Numbered from the stretch's first letter, positions 1 through 16,000 are shown. The stretch is 64,000 nucleotides of DNA from Sipunculus nudus (GCA_026874595.1 CM049321.1:16818479-16882478), one strand, 5' to 3'. Made by a program: numbers and translations. The notes: a model not told the origin generated them from the sequence alone.

Positions 1-300
1 TCAGCAAGCGGGAACATGTATTACATTTTTTAGCCAAGTCAGTCAGGGCATCTCCTGATTGGCACATGTAGTGTCTCTGTGCTGCACACAGCCCAACACT
101 GTGTTTATATTTATCCCTGCGATGGCGCCCGGTTCACTGTTTTTATCACTCTTTACTTGAGTAAGCAAACGGTTTCAAGGCAATATTTTGGCAGGTACAG
201 ATTTATTTTAAAGGGAAGAAGCTGTTTTTTGTGTTAACTCAACATGTTTTATAGGTGATAGGGCCCCTTAAAGAATTTGTCATAGTGGTAAGGAGAGGGA
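1..300. repeat. diverged interspersed repeat, copy A
   Basis: Shares scattered blocks (GTGTTTAT.TTT, GAGTAAGCAAA.GGTTTCA) in the same order with about 10090-10330, so both are probably old copies of one repeat. Type unknown. Confidence 0.35.
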
Positions 301-971
301 GAAAGTTGTAGCCATTAAGTCTGATTCAGGCTTATCTTGCCACAATATTTATGAGTAAGTGTAGCCTCTAGCTAGCCTGTAACTCAACAAAAATTATCCA
401 AACCAAAACCATATATACACTTGTGGAAGAACTACCACAGAATAATTTTTGTGAAATATTAAATAATTTGGTTCCTTATTTGGCATAAAAGCAACAGATT
501 TGGAAAGGGAAGTGGCTGAAAGGTGCCAACAATTCTAGTTTTCCCCTGTAAAAAGTTGATCAACACAGGTTCACAAATACCTCAAAGTCATGTGACCAAC
601 ATTTGCCTAAGATTGGGTGATTCTAGCTACTGCCATTTGAAATAGCATGGGTTAACATATGAATAATGGAAGATGGACAGTGCAAATCCCTTGCATAAAC
701 TCACATTTTCACAACAAACGTACCAGTCATGAATACATTAATTTCATCATTACTTCAGGTGTGATTTGCATTAAAACTGATATAGTGTACAACTTGTTGC
801 TTAATTTACCAAAAATTACACTGAATCAATTTTAAAATAATTTTTCATTTATGATTACATAATATCAAAATTTGTAGTAATAATAAAAAGGGTTTACTTA
901 TGCAAAAATGTTACAACAGTGCTAGAAATTTATTGGAAGAACAGAACATCGTACAGGAAAAATAAGCTCAC

Positions 972-1026
972 CTGCACTATAGTCACCATGCTGAGAAAGA
1001 ATTTCTGGTTGTCCATCCAAGTAACT
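972..1026 (-). CDS. candidate small exon (SYLDGQPEILSQHGDYSA)
   Basis: This 55-nt stretch lies between a strong acceptor (ATTTGTTTTACAG) and donor GTGAGC. Phase 0 in gives 18 open codons and phase 1 out. It would follow the candidate exon at 1344-1466 if that is read in the frame ending NGK. No homology is recognised, so it is supported only by its splice sites and open frame. Confidence 0.5.
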
Positions 1027-4000
1027 CTGTAAAACAAATATCATTGGTTTAAGTTTATACTGCAAGTCATTTTTTATACCAACAGTTCATTAGCCAAACA
1101 ATCCTATAGTTCCCCGGAAGTTCTTGTATAGTTATTCACTGAAAGTTCTGTAAGTTCAACATCAAACAATCTAACAAACATGGTTGAAAACATAATCCTT
1201 CTTGGGATTATCAAACACAATGCTTGGTGCAAACAATTCTAAAACATTTGAATCTCTATCAAATTTGCTGAATGGAGGTTATTATCCTAATTTGACCATG
1301 GACATATTAACTCATCATTTTAAGTATCTCTCTGAAGATTTACCTTTCCATTCATAAGGTGGTTCACTTTCAGACATGATAAATATCGAATCAGGAAGAT
1401 CCTTGGCAAAAGTTCTCGCTGCTTCAAGCGCTTTTCTCTTTTCCATGCCCACAATGCATCATTCCTCTCTTTTGCTGGTTTAAATGCTGGATATGGCATT
1501 TTTTTCACACTTTTTGGTTATTTGTTATTTTCCATAAACTTTTTCTCCTGAGGACTTGTCTTATTGTTCAGTGCAGACAGAATATGGTCATTTCACTTCA
1601 TCGATGTTCCCAGGTAACTCAGAAAATAAATTTTTCTATAATGTTCTTCCACAATAGTCATTTTTTTTATTAATAAAATTTCCAGTAACATATCGTTTTG
1701 GTCATCATTTGTTGTTTTGCATCTTCTTCTGTTTGGAAAATCACAAAATCTTAACATATAAAGGCAAATTTATTGACCATAATTGGAAGGGTATAATGCC
1801 TGCCATTCAATCTGCTCTGTAATGCAGTTCCAATAGAATTTAAATTAGTGATCCAAGCATTAAAGTTCAAAGTAACACATCTCTAAAAATGTAATGATTC
1901 GGACAAGTACTCCCCAGCAGTTTTTCACATTATTAACAAACAATTTTCCCCATCAAGATTCCCATGATTTCCAGGAACTTCTTTTTAAAACATTCAGTGG
2001 TATGAAAAGGGGACAGCATCTTTATGAAAATACATAAATTCAGCTGGCACTCAGCCGCTTTTTATTAGCCATTTTAATATTGATACTCAAAGACATTCCA
2101 TGGTTTCTGTGGAAATTAAAATTTTTCAAGCCATTCCATAAACCTCACTGATCTCTTGAGCAATTGATCATCCTTTACCACAAAGCAATGCACTTTTTTG
2201 GTATCATGAAGACTCCCAATATATAATGATTCATCATTTATGGACCTATGAAAACAATCTCAGAGCATGACAATTAATGAAGAAACAAAATCCCTGCAAC
2301 TTAATATATAAGTTGAACTACATTAAATTTCCTTTCATGTATACATTTCTAAAAGGGTATACATTATTTGTGCCTGGACATCAATAAATGGAGCTTTTTT
2401 CCCCAGCATCTGACTATGTATATCATTAATAAAACATACTAACCAGCTGAGACATGTACCAGCAAACACAATCTGTGACTAATGACTTATACTCAGAATA
2501 TCTGTGTGTACACTTATCTCAGGCATCCTGTATCACATATTTGGAAACAATAAGTAAAATGTATGTACTTTCTATTTCAGCTTAACTCTCAAGATACCAG
2601 TGTCCTTGATGTGATAAGAAATGTCCACTTCCTGTCCTGTTTAAATATTTGGAAGGAAACCATAAATGTCATGTCCTTGCACATACTATTCCTCAGCAAA
2701 GTAGTTTTTTAATATACCATAATTAAGATTGACATAAGTTCTCTTTGGTAGCTTAATTTTGCTCCTGTTCATCTTGACTTTCCCTGTGACAACTAACACA
2801 TTAATTCAGGTGCTGTGTTTATAGTGCTGTGTTTAGGTGTACTTGCATATCAAATGAACATACAACAAATGGAAGCATGCAGTCCACAAGTTTATTTTTA
2901 ATCTCCGATTACTATGTTAGGAACATGTACTGCCAACCCAGTAATCACATATTCATGACTTAGGGGCTGCTAATGTTTGCTTGTGGATATCAGATCACAT
3001 TAACTACTGGCACTGATTCACTATTTGCCAATCATTTAGTTTATGAAAAGGCATACCAAGTTCAATAGTTCAGAAGTCACTCATAGGTATATGCAAACTA
3101 AAGGTCTATCAAACAAAGATAGATATCGAAATACCAGACTAGGATAAAACATTATTCTGATATTTTTTTCTAGCATATGAATGATTTAATATCTTCATGT
3201 CATATATATATTAATAATCAGAAATATAACCAGATTATAACACAATGCAACCACTATAGATCTTTAAAAAGAGTGACTTTTGATTAAAATGATTAAAATT
3301 TTAGTCTCAAAATTAGTTAAAAACTTAGAATAACCTCTAAAATGGCTTTTTTTTGATAATTTAAGTAGTGGATTATAAAGCAATTACTACTATATTTGCT
3401 CCTTTTTTTATTTTAATAATTAACAGTTGATCATTTGTGAGATTGTACAGCATGTACATTGTTTATAATTAAACATAATGTTAATAGACTGTGATGAAAA
3501 CTTTAAATATGCAAGCACAGCTGCCTCCCCAATACCCATTTTTCACCATGAGAGGGGCAATTTTTCTTATTCATTTATAAAGACAGGTATTAACTGGTTT
3601 AAGAATTTTAAACAAGTAAGCATTTCAGAAGTTCAATGATTTTTTTTTGACAGAATCACTTTTTCTTCAGATATAATGACATGAGCATTTTAGTTTTCAT
3701 TTATTCAAATTACAAAAAGATTGAATTTCTAGAAGTTCACATTAATAGACAAAATGTGTGCAAAAAGAAAATTCAGAATTAACTGATACTCAGGAACTTC
3801 TTTTTGCATTACAGGAAATTCCAGGATATTTTGTTGATATTAAAGGTAACTTGATGGCTGGGGCTTAAATCAATTAAGAACATTAAAATGCTTTATATGA
3901 TAAAAAAACAAACCAGTCACAGACTGTGAATCCTACCACAGTTTAAGGAATAATTATGGTGTACGTGGTCCAAGAAAGCATTATAAACCATCAAATGCTT

Positions 4001-7000
4001 TTATAACCTTGACTCCTTAATTTGCCACAAGGCTCATCCAACAGATTCTAACATGCACACTGTTTAGCTTCACTGCACCCTGGATTAAATCCTGACAAAT
4101 TCCTAACAATGTCTAAAAACTACTGTAGCATCTAAAATTTTATTGAAAATTCAAACAGATTTCAACTTAAAGAAAAAGACATTTTTGACAAACTCATCAC
4201 ACATCCACCAAAAATCTCTCTCCTCTTAACTTGCACATAGCGATCTGCTTAATCACTTGAATTCTATAAAACATAAGCCATTATGTTGTCCACACCTTTC
4301 TATATTTCAAAGTTGTCGACATGATAAAATTGCACCCCTTTTTCCATCAGAAATTGATCATCCTGGTAATCAGGAGCAAGCTTCATAATCTGTAAGTTGC
4401 TTGCTCTCAATCAATTGATACATTTTTATTTATAAATGCAAATGTAGGATACCATGCACCTGAATGTATTTACTATATATTGTATCAATAAATTATTCAA
4501 CCAAATTACTCTAGCATCAGCCAGTTTGCATACACACTAAACTAAAACCTAGATGTCAAGAATTGCAAGACAGAATCACAAATCAATTAAACCTGAAACC
4601 CTCATGACTATCATGGTCAATATAAAATATATATCCTGGCATTACAGTGAAACTCCTACTTGCGGACAACTCAGTAAGGCGGACAACTCACTAATGGGGA
4701 CACTAAATCTCAGTCCCTTCAATTTTGCCTCTATATTAGGTTTAACGTAAACTCAGTAAAGCAGACAACTCACTTTCCTGGACAACGGACAAACTTTCCC
4801 GTCCCGCCAGCATATCCAGTATATATTACAACCATCTAAAGCGGACATACAATGTGAGTTCTATTTTGTTCATATATTTGCCGTAAGAAGGCGCTCCTAG
4901 GTCATGACCTCATATGACCTGTTTTGGTCAGCCTGCGACAGCCCAGGGACAAGCGTAATTTGGTGAACTATTGGAATGTTATATGTAAATAGACAGTATC
5001 AAAATTGATTATTTCTATAAATGTGTTGATAACACAACCATTATTAAATTAAGACTGGCAGGTTAATTAGGAAAAAATAAGCTTTCAAACTGAAACAGCT
5101 TTTCATTCACCAAGACCACCATCAAAGACTATCGTTCGAACTTTGTGATCGGCGTCCGGCCTGAGGAGCCTTAATTAAAATTTGCGACAGTTTGTAATTA
5201 TTTATGGTCAATGTGAGTAATGAAGACTATCCTTTAACAAATAATCATCATCATGCTGTCAGTTATAAATCTTTAATATGCCAAGTACGTGCAACCATTC
5301 ATAAACTGCCGCTTGCTTAGAAGATGATGCATGGTAAGTCAAAGTGAAACTGCCAAGATTAGTTTGCGAGGCCTAGCTGATGATTATTTTTTTTTAATAT
5401 TTATATTTTATAAATTGCAAGTGCATATTTAAGCTATTTTGAAAATGAAAATTTATGTAGCTTATTTCATTTAATGAAAACATAGGATATCAGAAACATT
5501 CAATGACAAATTGACGCAATATGCCAAACTCCTCTAAACAGGACAACTCACTAAGACGGACAAAATCCTCAAGTCCCTTGAGTGTCCGGCTTAGGGGAGT
5601 TTCACACTATATACTCTTGAACTGTGAAAGCTTTTAAACAGAATTGTCATCATCCATATATCTGGGTTGATGAAAAGCTGCAATTTATAACAGTTATATG
5701 TAAATGCACAAATAAAGTTGCCTAAAATTACATGATTGTACCCTGCATCCTTTTAACTATACTTATGAGCAGGTATTATCAATTTATTAGAAGTGGATCT
5801 GGGAGGTTCCTTACCCCCCCCCCCCCCTTTCTGTCGCCACAACTTTTTTTTTAAGAGTTACAGACCAAATTTTACAACCTGGACCCCTCCTTTTCCAGAC
5901 CTGAGAATCTTTTTTTCTGGTTTTGTGTTAGTCCTCATGGGTTGGACTTTATTCCCTTTTTTCTAAATCCTGGATCCTCCCCTGTTTATGGTCCCTTGAC
6001 TTGTCAGTATCATACTGTGGTTGCCTTTTTGTTCGCGAGGGTTTTAATTTCACGATATTCGCGAATGGGAAATAATCGCGAAAATGAATCCCTCAGGAAT
6101 AATTGGCCTATTGAGTATGTTCTTCTTATTTAGTGTAGCCAATACTTGTATGGGAATTGGTTAGAACAGTGAGAAATTTTATAATAAGTTACATCCATGC
6201 AGGTACAGGGGAACGTTCCCTTAAATTTGAACTAAACTACTTGTGCTGTGTGTTCGGGTCCAACGTTATATGAGAAGAATATCACCAACTCATGACTTAT
6301 TCTCATTTATAATACACACAGGAATGGATTTACCAAATATTTGATATAGGTTCTAGTGAGATCACGAAAATGAAACCCTCGGATAACATTATAAATGGAG
6401 AAATCGCGAAATTTCAGCCTCGCGAATATGAAGCCAACCACAGTATGTTCTTCAGCTGGGTGAAGATGAACTTGACCAGAATGTAAAGATCTTTATAATC
6501 CCCCTTTATGGGTGCCCTGTGTCAATTCATCAACTAGACAGATATCTATGACACATGTAGTTGTGATATGGCATGACAACGTATTAACTATCTTGCAGCC
6601 ATGGTAGAGACAAGACAATGCGAAGAATTTGTTCCAGCTGTACCTGAGGTGGCTACTATTCTGTTTTCCCTTTATACCTGACAGTAACCCATTCTGTAAC
6701 ACCAACAAATATGACCATAATTACCAGACAAAACAAATGCAAAAAACAGCAGTAAATGCACTCTGGTTTACATCTTAATGAAATCTAAATTCAATGTAAC
6801 CTAAAATGTCCCTTTAGAAATACCTCAAGATGGAATCTATATAAAAACATACTAAGATATTCAGTGTTTTATACATGTATAGTAATACATGAACTATAAT
6901 CAGAAAAAAATGATGTCTAGATGACAAAAAACACTCATCCTTTTAGCTTACTGGGTAATGATTAACAATTAGAGCACCAAGGATGCATAATACACCTGCA

Positions 7001-10000
7001 TTTTTTCTTATGAACTAGCTTTGACCTTTTTAAATATGTTAAGTCTTTGTGAACAACTGATTTAACCACCCTTTAACGGTGAAACATTTATATGTGCAGA
7101 ATATCATCATAATCTATACATTACTAGTCAATTCACAGTTATACCACATGAGAGTCTGGTGACCTCTGACCTCATTAAATCTCTGAATTTTGCCGAAAAT
7201 GTAAATTGACAGTTGAGAAACTCCATTGGTTAATATTACTGTTGAATTTCATCTATATCCATCATATCCCTGGTAAACATAGTTATAATATGTGGCTACA
7301 CAACAAAGAAGCCTGAGGACCTCTGACCTCATTAAATATGTATGATTTTATCTGAGAATTAAACTTAGGCGAGATAATTAATCTATTAGTAAATAATTTC
7401 ACCAAAACCAATCAAAATCCCTGGTAAGTTATTGTGTTGACACTAAATGTGAATGAAGGATGGACAGACACTGTCCATAACATATAATACATGGCCTGAG
7501 TCGGAGATGGCATATAAATTTATAAAAAAAAACAAAAAGAGATCAACTTATGACCATCCACGTATATAAGAGCAGTCATATTTCCTGATTTCTTTCCAGA
7601 AGATCCACAACCCCATCCCTGGCAAATACTCCATTGTTATCATGAATTTTTTTATCCTGAATATTTCTGTGAAATCTGTTGACTTTCAATCGTGCTGAAT
7701 AAAAATCTCTCTCGAAATGACTTATTTTCAGTTGTTAATTGCATCAATCAGCAAAATCCTTTCTTGCTATATAACTTTTCTTTTCAATAAAATGGTTTTA
7801 AGTCATTAATTGGCAAACAAATATGAAATACAACTGATATATTCCAACATTTGACTTTTAACTGGTAAACCCAGTATGATAAATTGTGAATGCATGACTC
7901 CCAAGTTTATATTCACTTTGCTGTCACTTCTATAACAACACAGGTGAGATTTCTGTATGTACAGGCTACAACTCTTATATACACTGCTGTTAATATCCTG
8001 GTAAACAAACGATCCTGAAAGGATGTACATAATATTGCCACATGAATATTAAAATGAATTTACCACCACTGATAACATCCACTCTTCAAACTCTTTCTTC
8101 ACATGTGATCACAAAGTATTCCAGTTTTTTTTTTTTCTGTGGGAACAATATTGTAATCCAGTCACTCATACCAGTAAGTATGGAATACCTAACTTCACTA
8201 CACCAAAACTAATTATTGTAACCACACTTCAAATAATATTTATACATCCTTATATATTCCAGGGGAATACTTCCAGATGACCATATAATCCTGCAATCCA
8301 TACATATAACTTTCCACACCGCATGGATAAATCAAATATTCCAAGAAAATATCTCCAGGTGAACATACAATCCTGCAACTCTCGAAGAAACAAATCTCGA
8401 TCACCACCACCACTGGACTGATATCACACACTTGAAATTGCGTCCACATATCATGTTTATATTCCTCAGAAGTGTACCCTGCCCCCACACTACAAATGTA
8501 TAATACAAGTGTCCAATATTTGCTTACACTATGAATGCCCACCGACCAATCATATGGAACAGATTTAATGAATACCGCTTACAAGAATGGTCAGTAATTA
8601 TGTTTTCCTTATAGCTCAGGTACACAATAAGGGTCAGAATAGCTCTTCACAAGGCGAGTTTATTCACTTACTCCATCAATGCAATGTAGGGGTGGAAATT
8701 TAATCTATTTCCTTGCCCACATCTTCTGTATTACATATAGAAGTGTAAGCACATAAGGGAGTCAACAGCATGCAACTGTAAAAACTTCAAGAAATGGAGA
8801 TCATGGGAACATTTAAATTCATATATAACACTGTTGTCTCTTTTGAGTCCTTTAATTGTGAAATAAGTAACTGTAATAATAGTAACTGACAGTACTTGGT
8901 TCCACAAAAATGATGAAATAATATATTCAGCAAAAAGTCTGGTGACCCCTGACCTTATGAAATAGGCATGGATTTTTGCAGGAAATCAAAATTTTGTGAG
9001 ATATTAAACTGATAAATATTTTAGAGTTTTTTTTCAAAATCCATCATATTCCTTAATCGGTAGTTATCATGGTGACACTAAAAGTTAATATTCATTAAGT
9101 TAATATCATTTTAATGAATGATAAGACAGGTATACCATAATACATTCCGTCATAGATGGGCAAATAATAAAAAACAAAACGCTTAACAAAACACTTAAAA
9201 TACCCTGAAATAGATACAACCCTCCTACACATTAAATGGACTTGCCCATTAATGCCTGCATCATAAATAAGGTGGCCAGATGGGTCAGTCTCAGGGAGTA
9301 TGTTATCATTTATCTAGGTAGCTGAGTGGCCTATTGGGTGTAGACCCCACCTTATGGTTCTTAGGTAAGCCACTATAACTAGTCACCAGGGTCTCCATGT
9401 AAAATTAAGAAGATGGAGGATGTTAAGTAACAGCAAAGTTGAGTAACCCACAACCCTCTATATCTTTACTAAAGCACACACCTCATTGACTAGTAGTATG
9501 TTGTTTTGGCATATAAATGATGATCATTCCAAATTCAGACAGACCTTTTGGTCATTTGGTGATTAAAACTCAATTTGATGTGATTTTGTCTTTAAATTTA
9601 TCTGTAGGAGAAATCTTCCATCAGAACATGGATTTACTCTCTATTATATCACTTGTTTTATACACTGTTATGGTTCTGTGTGTGAGTTAATGTAGATCAC
9701 ACGCGTGTCTGTTTACTTCAAAGAGGGTACCTAACCAGAGGTCCAATCTTGCACAATCACCATGAACAAAGAAGAAGAAAAAATAAAGAAGAAACACCAG
9801 TTGGCAGCTTGCAAATCTTAAATTATGAACTGTTTGTAGAACAATTATGACCACAAGGTTTGGGGTTCGTTTCACAACCCGACTGCCATCTGTGCTAAGA
9901 CTCCTTGGCAAAGTTTTTACCACAAGGTTGGGCTCTCTCGACTAAGGAGTAAATTTGTACTGGTCATGGGAGGAAGGCAAATTTAGAACAAATAACCTTC

Positions 10001-13000
10001 TAGTGCCTGATATGGCTGCATGGGAGCCGAGAAAAGATACAAGAAATGAAGGCCTGAAAGACCAGGGAGGCAAAGTGTAAAGTCAGATGAGACAGACATT
10101 ATCAGTAATATCAGTCTATAAACCCCCACCTTTACCTTTGTTTGTGAATTAAGTTGTGTAGTAATGCAACATAGTGGGTGTTGTGCACACGGTGTTTATG
10201 TTTGTAGCCACTGATAATGCCCTGTACAAGTTTATTTCCACTTATGTACAAGAGTAAGCAAATGGTTTCAGAAAGCTCTACTGGCACACACCTTAACATT
10301 TTTAATGAGAAAACACTATAACTGTATGTTTATTAGTATATTAACATACCTTTTGTATGAATAGGTCCCTAAAAAGCTTTGGTATATCTGGTTAAAGGGG
10401 AAGATGTCAGAGGATTGTCTTTAGGTGGAGGTACACACTCTTCTGAGTGTACTTCTAGATACATTATGTAACTGAGTAAGATCCATTACTGCATACTGGT
10501 ATATATTTTCTCTGTAGGTATACAACCTCTAGCCATTATCCATCTTGTGCTGACATCTGGGGGACTGATATGGTACTAAAATAACATTTGATAACCAATA
10601 CACAGTAGAGGTCATATGGACAAATTATCTGTTTTATGTCATTAAAATTTTCACTTTTCTCCTATATATTTGTGAAGATCATTTCAACCTCTGCAAGCAA
10701 ATGTCAATGTTCAGCATTTCAAACTCTGTTTCTGGGAGAAGCCTAAGACCACACTTGGACACAGCTCTCATCAAACATGTTACACAAATAACAGGTATTA
10801 TATATGTTGGAGACCCCTGCTACCAACGCCCTTCTACACACATATCACCATTGTGTAACACAATATTGTATATTCTATATAGAATAAACAGTTATGCCAA
10901 GCAATACATATGCAATGGTGATCCTGTAGACACTGCAATAATGTTGCCATTCAAACTGTTACATTCATAAAGGGGGTGGGTGTGATGTACATTATGTATA
11001 ATTGTTCTCTGGAAACAAGGTCAGCATTGCAAGGAACAGAAATAGAGAAAGTAATGTATCCATAGAAATACAGTGAAACCTCGTTGTGTCGAAGTCGAAG
11101 GGACCCTCAGAAACCTTCGACATATCCAAGGTTCGACACAAGCGGGTTTTTTTTTGTTATAATTTAACTATAGAGTTGTCCGGAATATCCAGTCTGTAAC
11201 TTTGACATAAGCGGGGTATTCGACTTAAGCGAGTTAGACACAACAAGGTTTCACTGTATATTCACCATGTCATTTTTCAAGTTGGTTAAGAAAAACAGCC
11301 AAATGGTTGGCCAACTAGAGGCAGACATTGTGTCAAGGCGTAGACCTCGACAAAATTCAGCTGAAATACATCAAAGCCTCTACACTTGCAGGCTTGTTTA
11401 TTATTATGGACTCCAGAACATCTCACTGGATCAAGGTCTGTGAAAGCACAGCCACAAACTTAATAATATGAATATGTATATATGAGAATTGTTCAGAGAA
11501 TTAATGCACCATTGAGTATCCATAGCACGATAAAACATTAGGTTTACCTTAATGGCGTTAGCCATGTTGAAGTCCTGAATCACTGATTTCTTGTCCACCG
11601 AGCTCCCTCGTCCGGATTCCTTTTCATCTTCGTCACCTTTCAGCGAACCCTCGATGAGTTCCTGTTGGCAAGAAATTGATTTACAAACAAACAAGAAAAT
11701 TTTGCAAGCATGCAATTTTCACAAATTCTTATAAGTACATTGATTCATAAAAAAATTATTGTGAAAATTGCATTTTATTGTACTTTGATCGTGAGAGCCT
11801 AGTTTGCACAGAGTGTGCCACTCAGCCCCAGTCTGTGTTAATGCAACTAAAAGCATTGTTTGAATGACCATTCATCCACTGTCAGTGTTGGCTCATGTAG
11901 ATGCAGTAATTTTCATTAACATATCAATTTAATGGAGACATTCCCATAGTGTTCCAAATTTGTGAAATCTGAATTTTGATTAAATAAAATGTTCCATTAA
12001 TTATTAAAAAAAATATCTAAATTCACAGGCATTATACGCTTAGCTAGTCTTAACATAATACTTGCCAATTACGACAGGATCTCGGTTTTTGTCCATAATG
12101 GAGAGATGTATGTAATAAACTGGAATTTCTTGGCACCTTAGGTGCCATATTTATAATCCCTAGACAATTTATCCCATCCAGCCCTTTAAAAATAGGCCTG
12201 AATCTCCCACAGCATATACAGACACTTGGCAAACGACCGTGGTTTCTTCCATCTGTCAACTTGGGAAACAATATTTTTCACCAAATATTTCAATATTCAA
12301 GGTCAAGACCACACTCATAGGAGAGGTCATGATCCAAATTTAAAGATACCTCATCCCATAACATATATCTATGTATTTGCCACCAATTTCTGATACGTGA
12401 TAACACTATCCAAGATCTTCAGTCAAAATGATTTTTGGATCAATCCATGCAAGATTTCTTGAGTTATTTAAGAATTTGTTAGATTTTCTCCCAAAATGGA
12501 CCTATTCAAGGTCAAGGTCACTCTCCTAGTATAGGTCATGACCTCATTTTATAAAGGCTTCGTCCTCTCACCCATACCTATGCACATGTCAAGTTTGGTA
12601 AAAATCTGTGTAATTATGTTGCCTAAAAAAAATCTCTGCGGCAACCATGCCTATACCATAGTATACCGACTTTGTATGGGGATACAATTAGTGGCTGTAG
12701 ACATTAGATACTACTGTATTTCTATAGCCCCATACTTGAGCTGGTTGTCTTACTGTTCTTAAGGGTTACAAATTTGCCATATTTGTGAAAGCCAGACTAT
12801 AGCGAAAAAAAAACCTTCATGTATAAAGCACCCCGTACATACTGTGAACAGCTATTTTATATTGTGTCTTTAGAACATTATCTATGCCTGTTGCATTGAA
12901 GACAAAAATTTTGATATATAACTATAATGGATAATGATTAGTTCAAATTATTAGACTACATGCATGAATATATTAAATAATTCATATAATAAAGGAAATA

Positions 13001-16000
13001 CTATGTGTACTTAACTGCATGGTGAGATTGTGGATATGAAACCATTGTGAAACAATGAAAAATTGAGAATCATGAAAAAAACACCTCACAAATATAATAA
13101 AGCCAACCACAGTATACAGTACATTTACACACACTGTCTTGCACATAGAATTCTTATTTCTGGCTTACTCTTCACATAATAATGAACTTAACGGCTGAGA
13201 AAAATGTATAATGACCCCCCTGTGTATACATTTGCTTTCTAACAACACCTAACATGAGCAAGAAAAATTCCATTTTTACACAGGATATTAGTAAATCCCT
13301 CAGCATGTATGTTGAATTTCTGGCCGCATGAATACAAGCATAGCTCTCATGGGTTATTAGAAGGCAACCAACTTGCAAGTGATACAAGAAATGATTTGTT
13401 ACCATAATGACAGAGTTTCAGTTTGGGTTTCATGAATTCTTGTTAATTATTATTCAATAATTAATTACTCATAGTCTAATGTTAAGATTATTGGCTATTT
13501 ATCATGATATGAATGCAAGGGATGGTAGACCATTGCAATGCATTCCTCAATATGGCTTGTATCATGACTCGCCCCCAATAAAAGCCCCTTCCAAGTCATG
13601 TATTCACTGCTACATTTAACTGATCTCATCAACAGTACTAGTTCCTTTAGTGAAGGGGGGGGGGGGGATTAGCATCTTATATTCAATTTATGAAGGCCAA
13701 TAATTAAATATCATTAAATAGAAGTCACCATAAAATATTCTGTTCATGGCCACCACCAGCTAATTTTTGTCAATAAATTAAAGTCACCTTTTGTTTTTGC
13801 AGGGCGTGGTTGATAGTGCTCTTCACCAGGAGGTCGGTGAGTACATTCTGTTTCTCCTGCTGACTCAGGTCTTCGTAGTTGACCGGCTTGACCATGTCAT
13901 CAGGGCCAGGCTGCTCCACTCCAACAATAATGACTGTACCAGTCAAAGGTCTTGCTGCTGCGGGACTGGACTGTTCTTCCTCTGATATTTCAGTCAAACC
14001 TTATTAGGAAAAAAATAAAGAAAATACATTACTGTATCTAAAAACAGGTATTTTTTTCTGTATCAAGACTCAACACTGAGAATCCCCTTATTAAAAATGG
14101 TTTACGAAATTATTTCAAGGGTAATGATCCTTTGTGTCCATGCTTTTGAATGAAAATACACAATATGTTATGATATATTAGTGTAATTTTTCAAAACTTT
14201 CAAACATATTCAAAAGGGTGTAAACATTTTTTAAAGCTTTAAGTGTAACATTTTTTTTATATTCATGTGTTTAAATTATGTAGGGAGCCTGCCATTTAAA
14301 TCAATCTAAACATAATCAACAAGGACATCTGGCCGCAAGCCCATCAAACCAGAGTTTTGCAAAAGGCTATTATGCAGCTAGTTACCTTTCAACTTGTGCA
14401 CATGTGCAACCAACCAACTATGGTTACATGTTTTTTTTTCTTGTGTGTCAACATTGGCGCATGTACAATGTTTACTGGTTTTTCTGTTTGTCAACATTGG
14501 CACATGTACCACACGTACTAATGGCTTGTAGATAAACAAACTCATGCTTCCATCTAACATGAGTACTCGAATCCGGGTAATGCTTACCGAGTACTCAAGT
14601 CCAAGATTTGGACTCGAGTACTCTTGTATGTACATGCATATATGTATATTACTGCAAACTTTAGGACAGTCTGTAGGATTATTTATCCAATGTCGTAGCC
14701 TGGCGTGGGGCTCTAAACATATGCTAGTCAAATTAACCAAGGTCTTGTTATGACATATATTTATTCCTCCGTTGCGATAAAGTTAAGCCGTCACTAAGTC
14801 AAATTTATGCATATTTAGCATCGGTAAACAGATGTTCGTTTTATCTTCACAGCGTTGCCATGGTAACGAGTACTCGAGTCCGAGTCGGGTAATGCCTATC
14901 GGGTACTCGAGTCCAAAATGTTGTACCCGTTTCAGCCCTATTACCTACATTTCAATATGTATGCAGAGTAAACCAGAAATCACATAATTGTAAAGATAAT
15001 GTAGTTGTACGGCTGGTTATAATGCCTGGTGGAGCCATTTATATGTACAGAGTCCAAACGGTCCAGGGCACATCAATTCTACAAACTCAGGTATGTAAGA
15101 CAAAAAAAAAAGATGCGGTTCTCCAACCAGTGCAGGCGGGCGGTATTTTATTTTTCACATTTATATTAATGTTTCGATAAAAATTTCATATGACCAGGGG
15201 AAAGCATGAAAATATCAATTTATTTTGCTAAACCAGTACAAGCTCTACATTAATTGTATTATTTATCTTCTTAAAAGATTAAAATCAAAATAAATTTTTT
15301 TGATGCAGGGGGTTAAAATAGACACATGTGGTGCCTGAGAAACATACCTTTTATTCTTTTTGGCCTAACTACTATAATATAATTTTAAATTTTGATTCAT
15401 ATGTAACTCACCACTGCTGCTCTCCATCCTGTAGAATGTGTACCCAGAGAGTAGTCCTGGAGATATGAGCATCTGCCTCATGATTCTGTATGGCGTGGGC
15501 ATGTACGACAGGTCATCATTAATACGACGCTTAATGTGAGGTAAGATATCACTCTGCTGAAACAGTGTCTTGTCACTGATGTACCCTGAAATACAAATAT
15601 ATGTTTGAGTCAAACAGCATGTAAACACTCTGGGGATGCATTATTTATTAACCACATGTTAAACCAGAATTGTTCTCACACATGGTAGGTGTTGATAGAA
15701 AGTACACTTAAATGGCTAGAACCTGACACTTACTCTTAGTGAGCACTCCACTATAATTTGGTCTTCATTTTGTGTTGATGCTGCAGAAGAATTAAGTTAA
15801 GGAAATTTTTAATAAAAAAATGGTCTTAATATCTGTTTGAGTGAGATTTGATGATTAATAATGATTTGGTATCAGTTAATTAATGATAATCTGTATGTTC
15901 AAGAAATGGGAAAATTTTCTTCAATGATATATTTGTATGGATATATAGTATTGGCCTAAATGAAATGCATTAATGAGGACAATGATACTGACATATTTAA

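Noticed and set aside
9687-9970. Second tRNA-derived SINE based on GGGTTCGTTTCAC
   Set aside because: Only a B-box-like string; no A box at the proper distance and no element ends visible.
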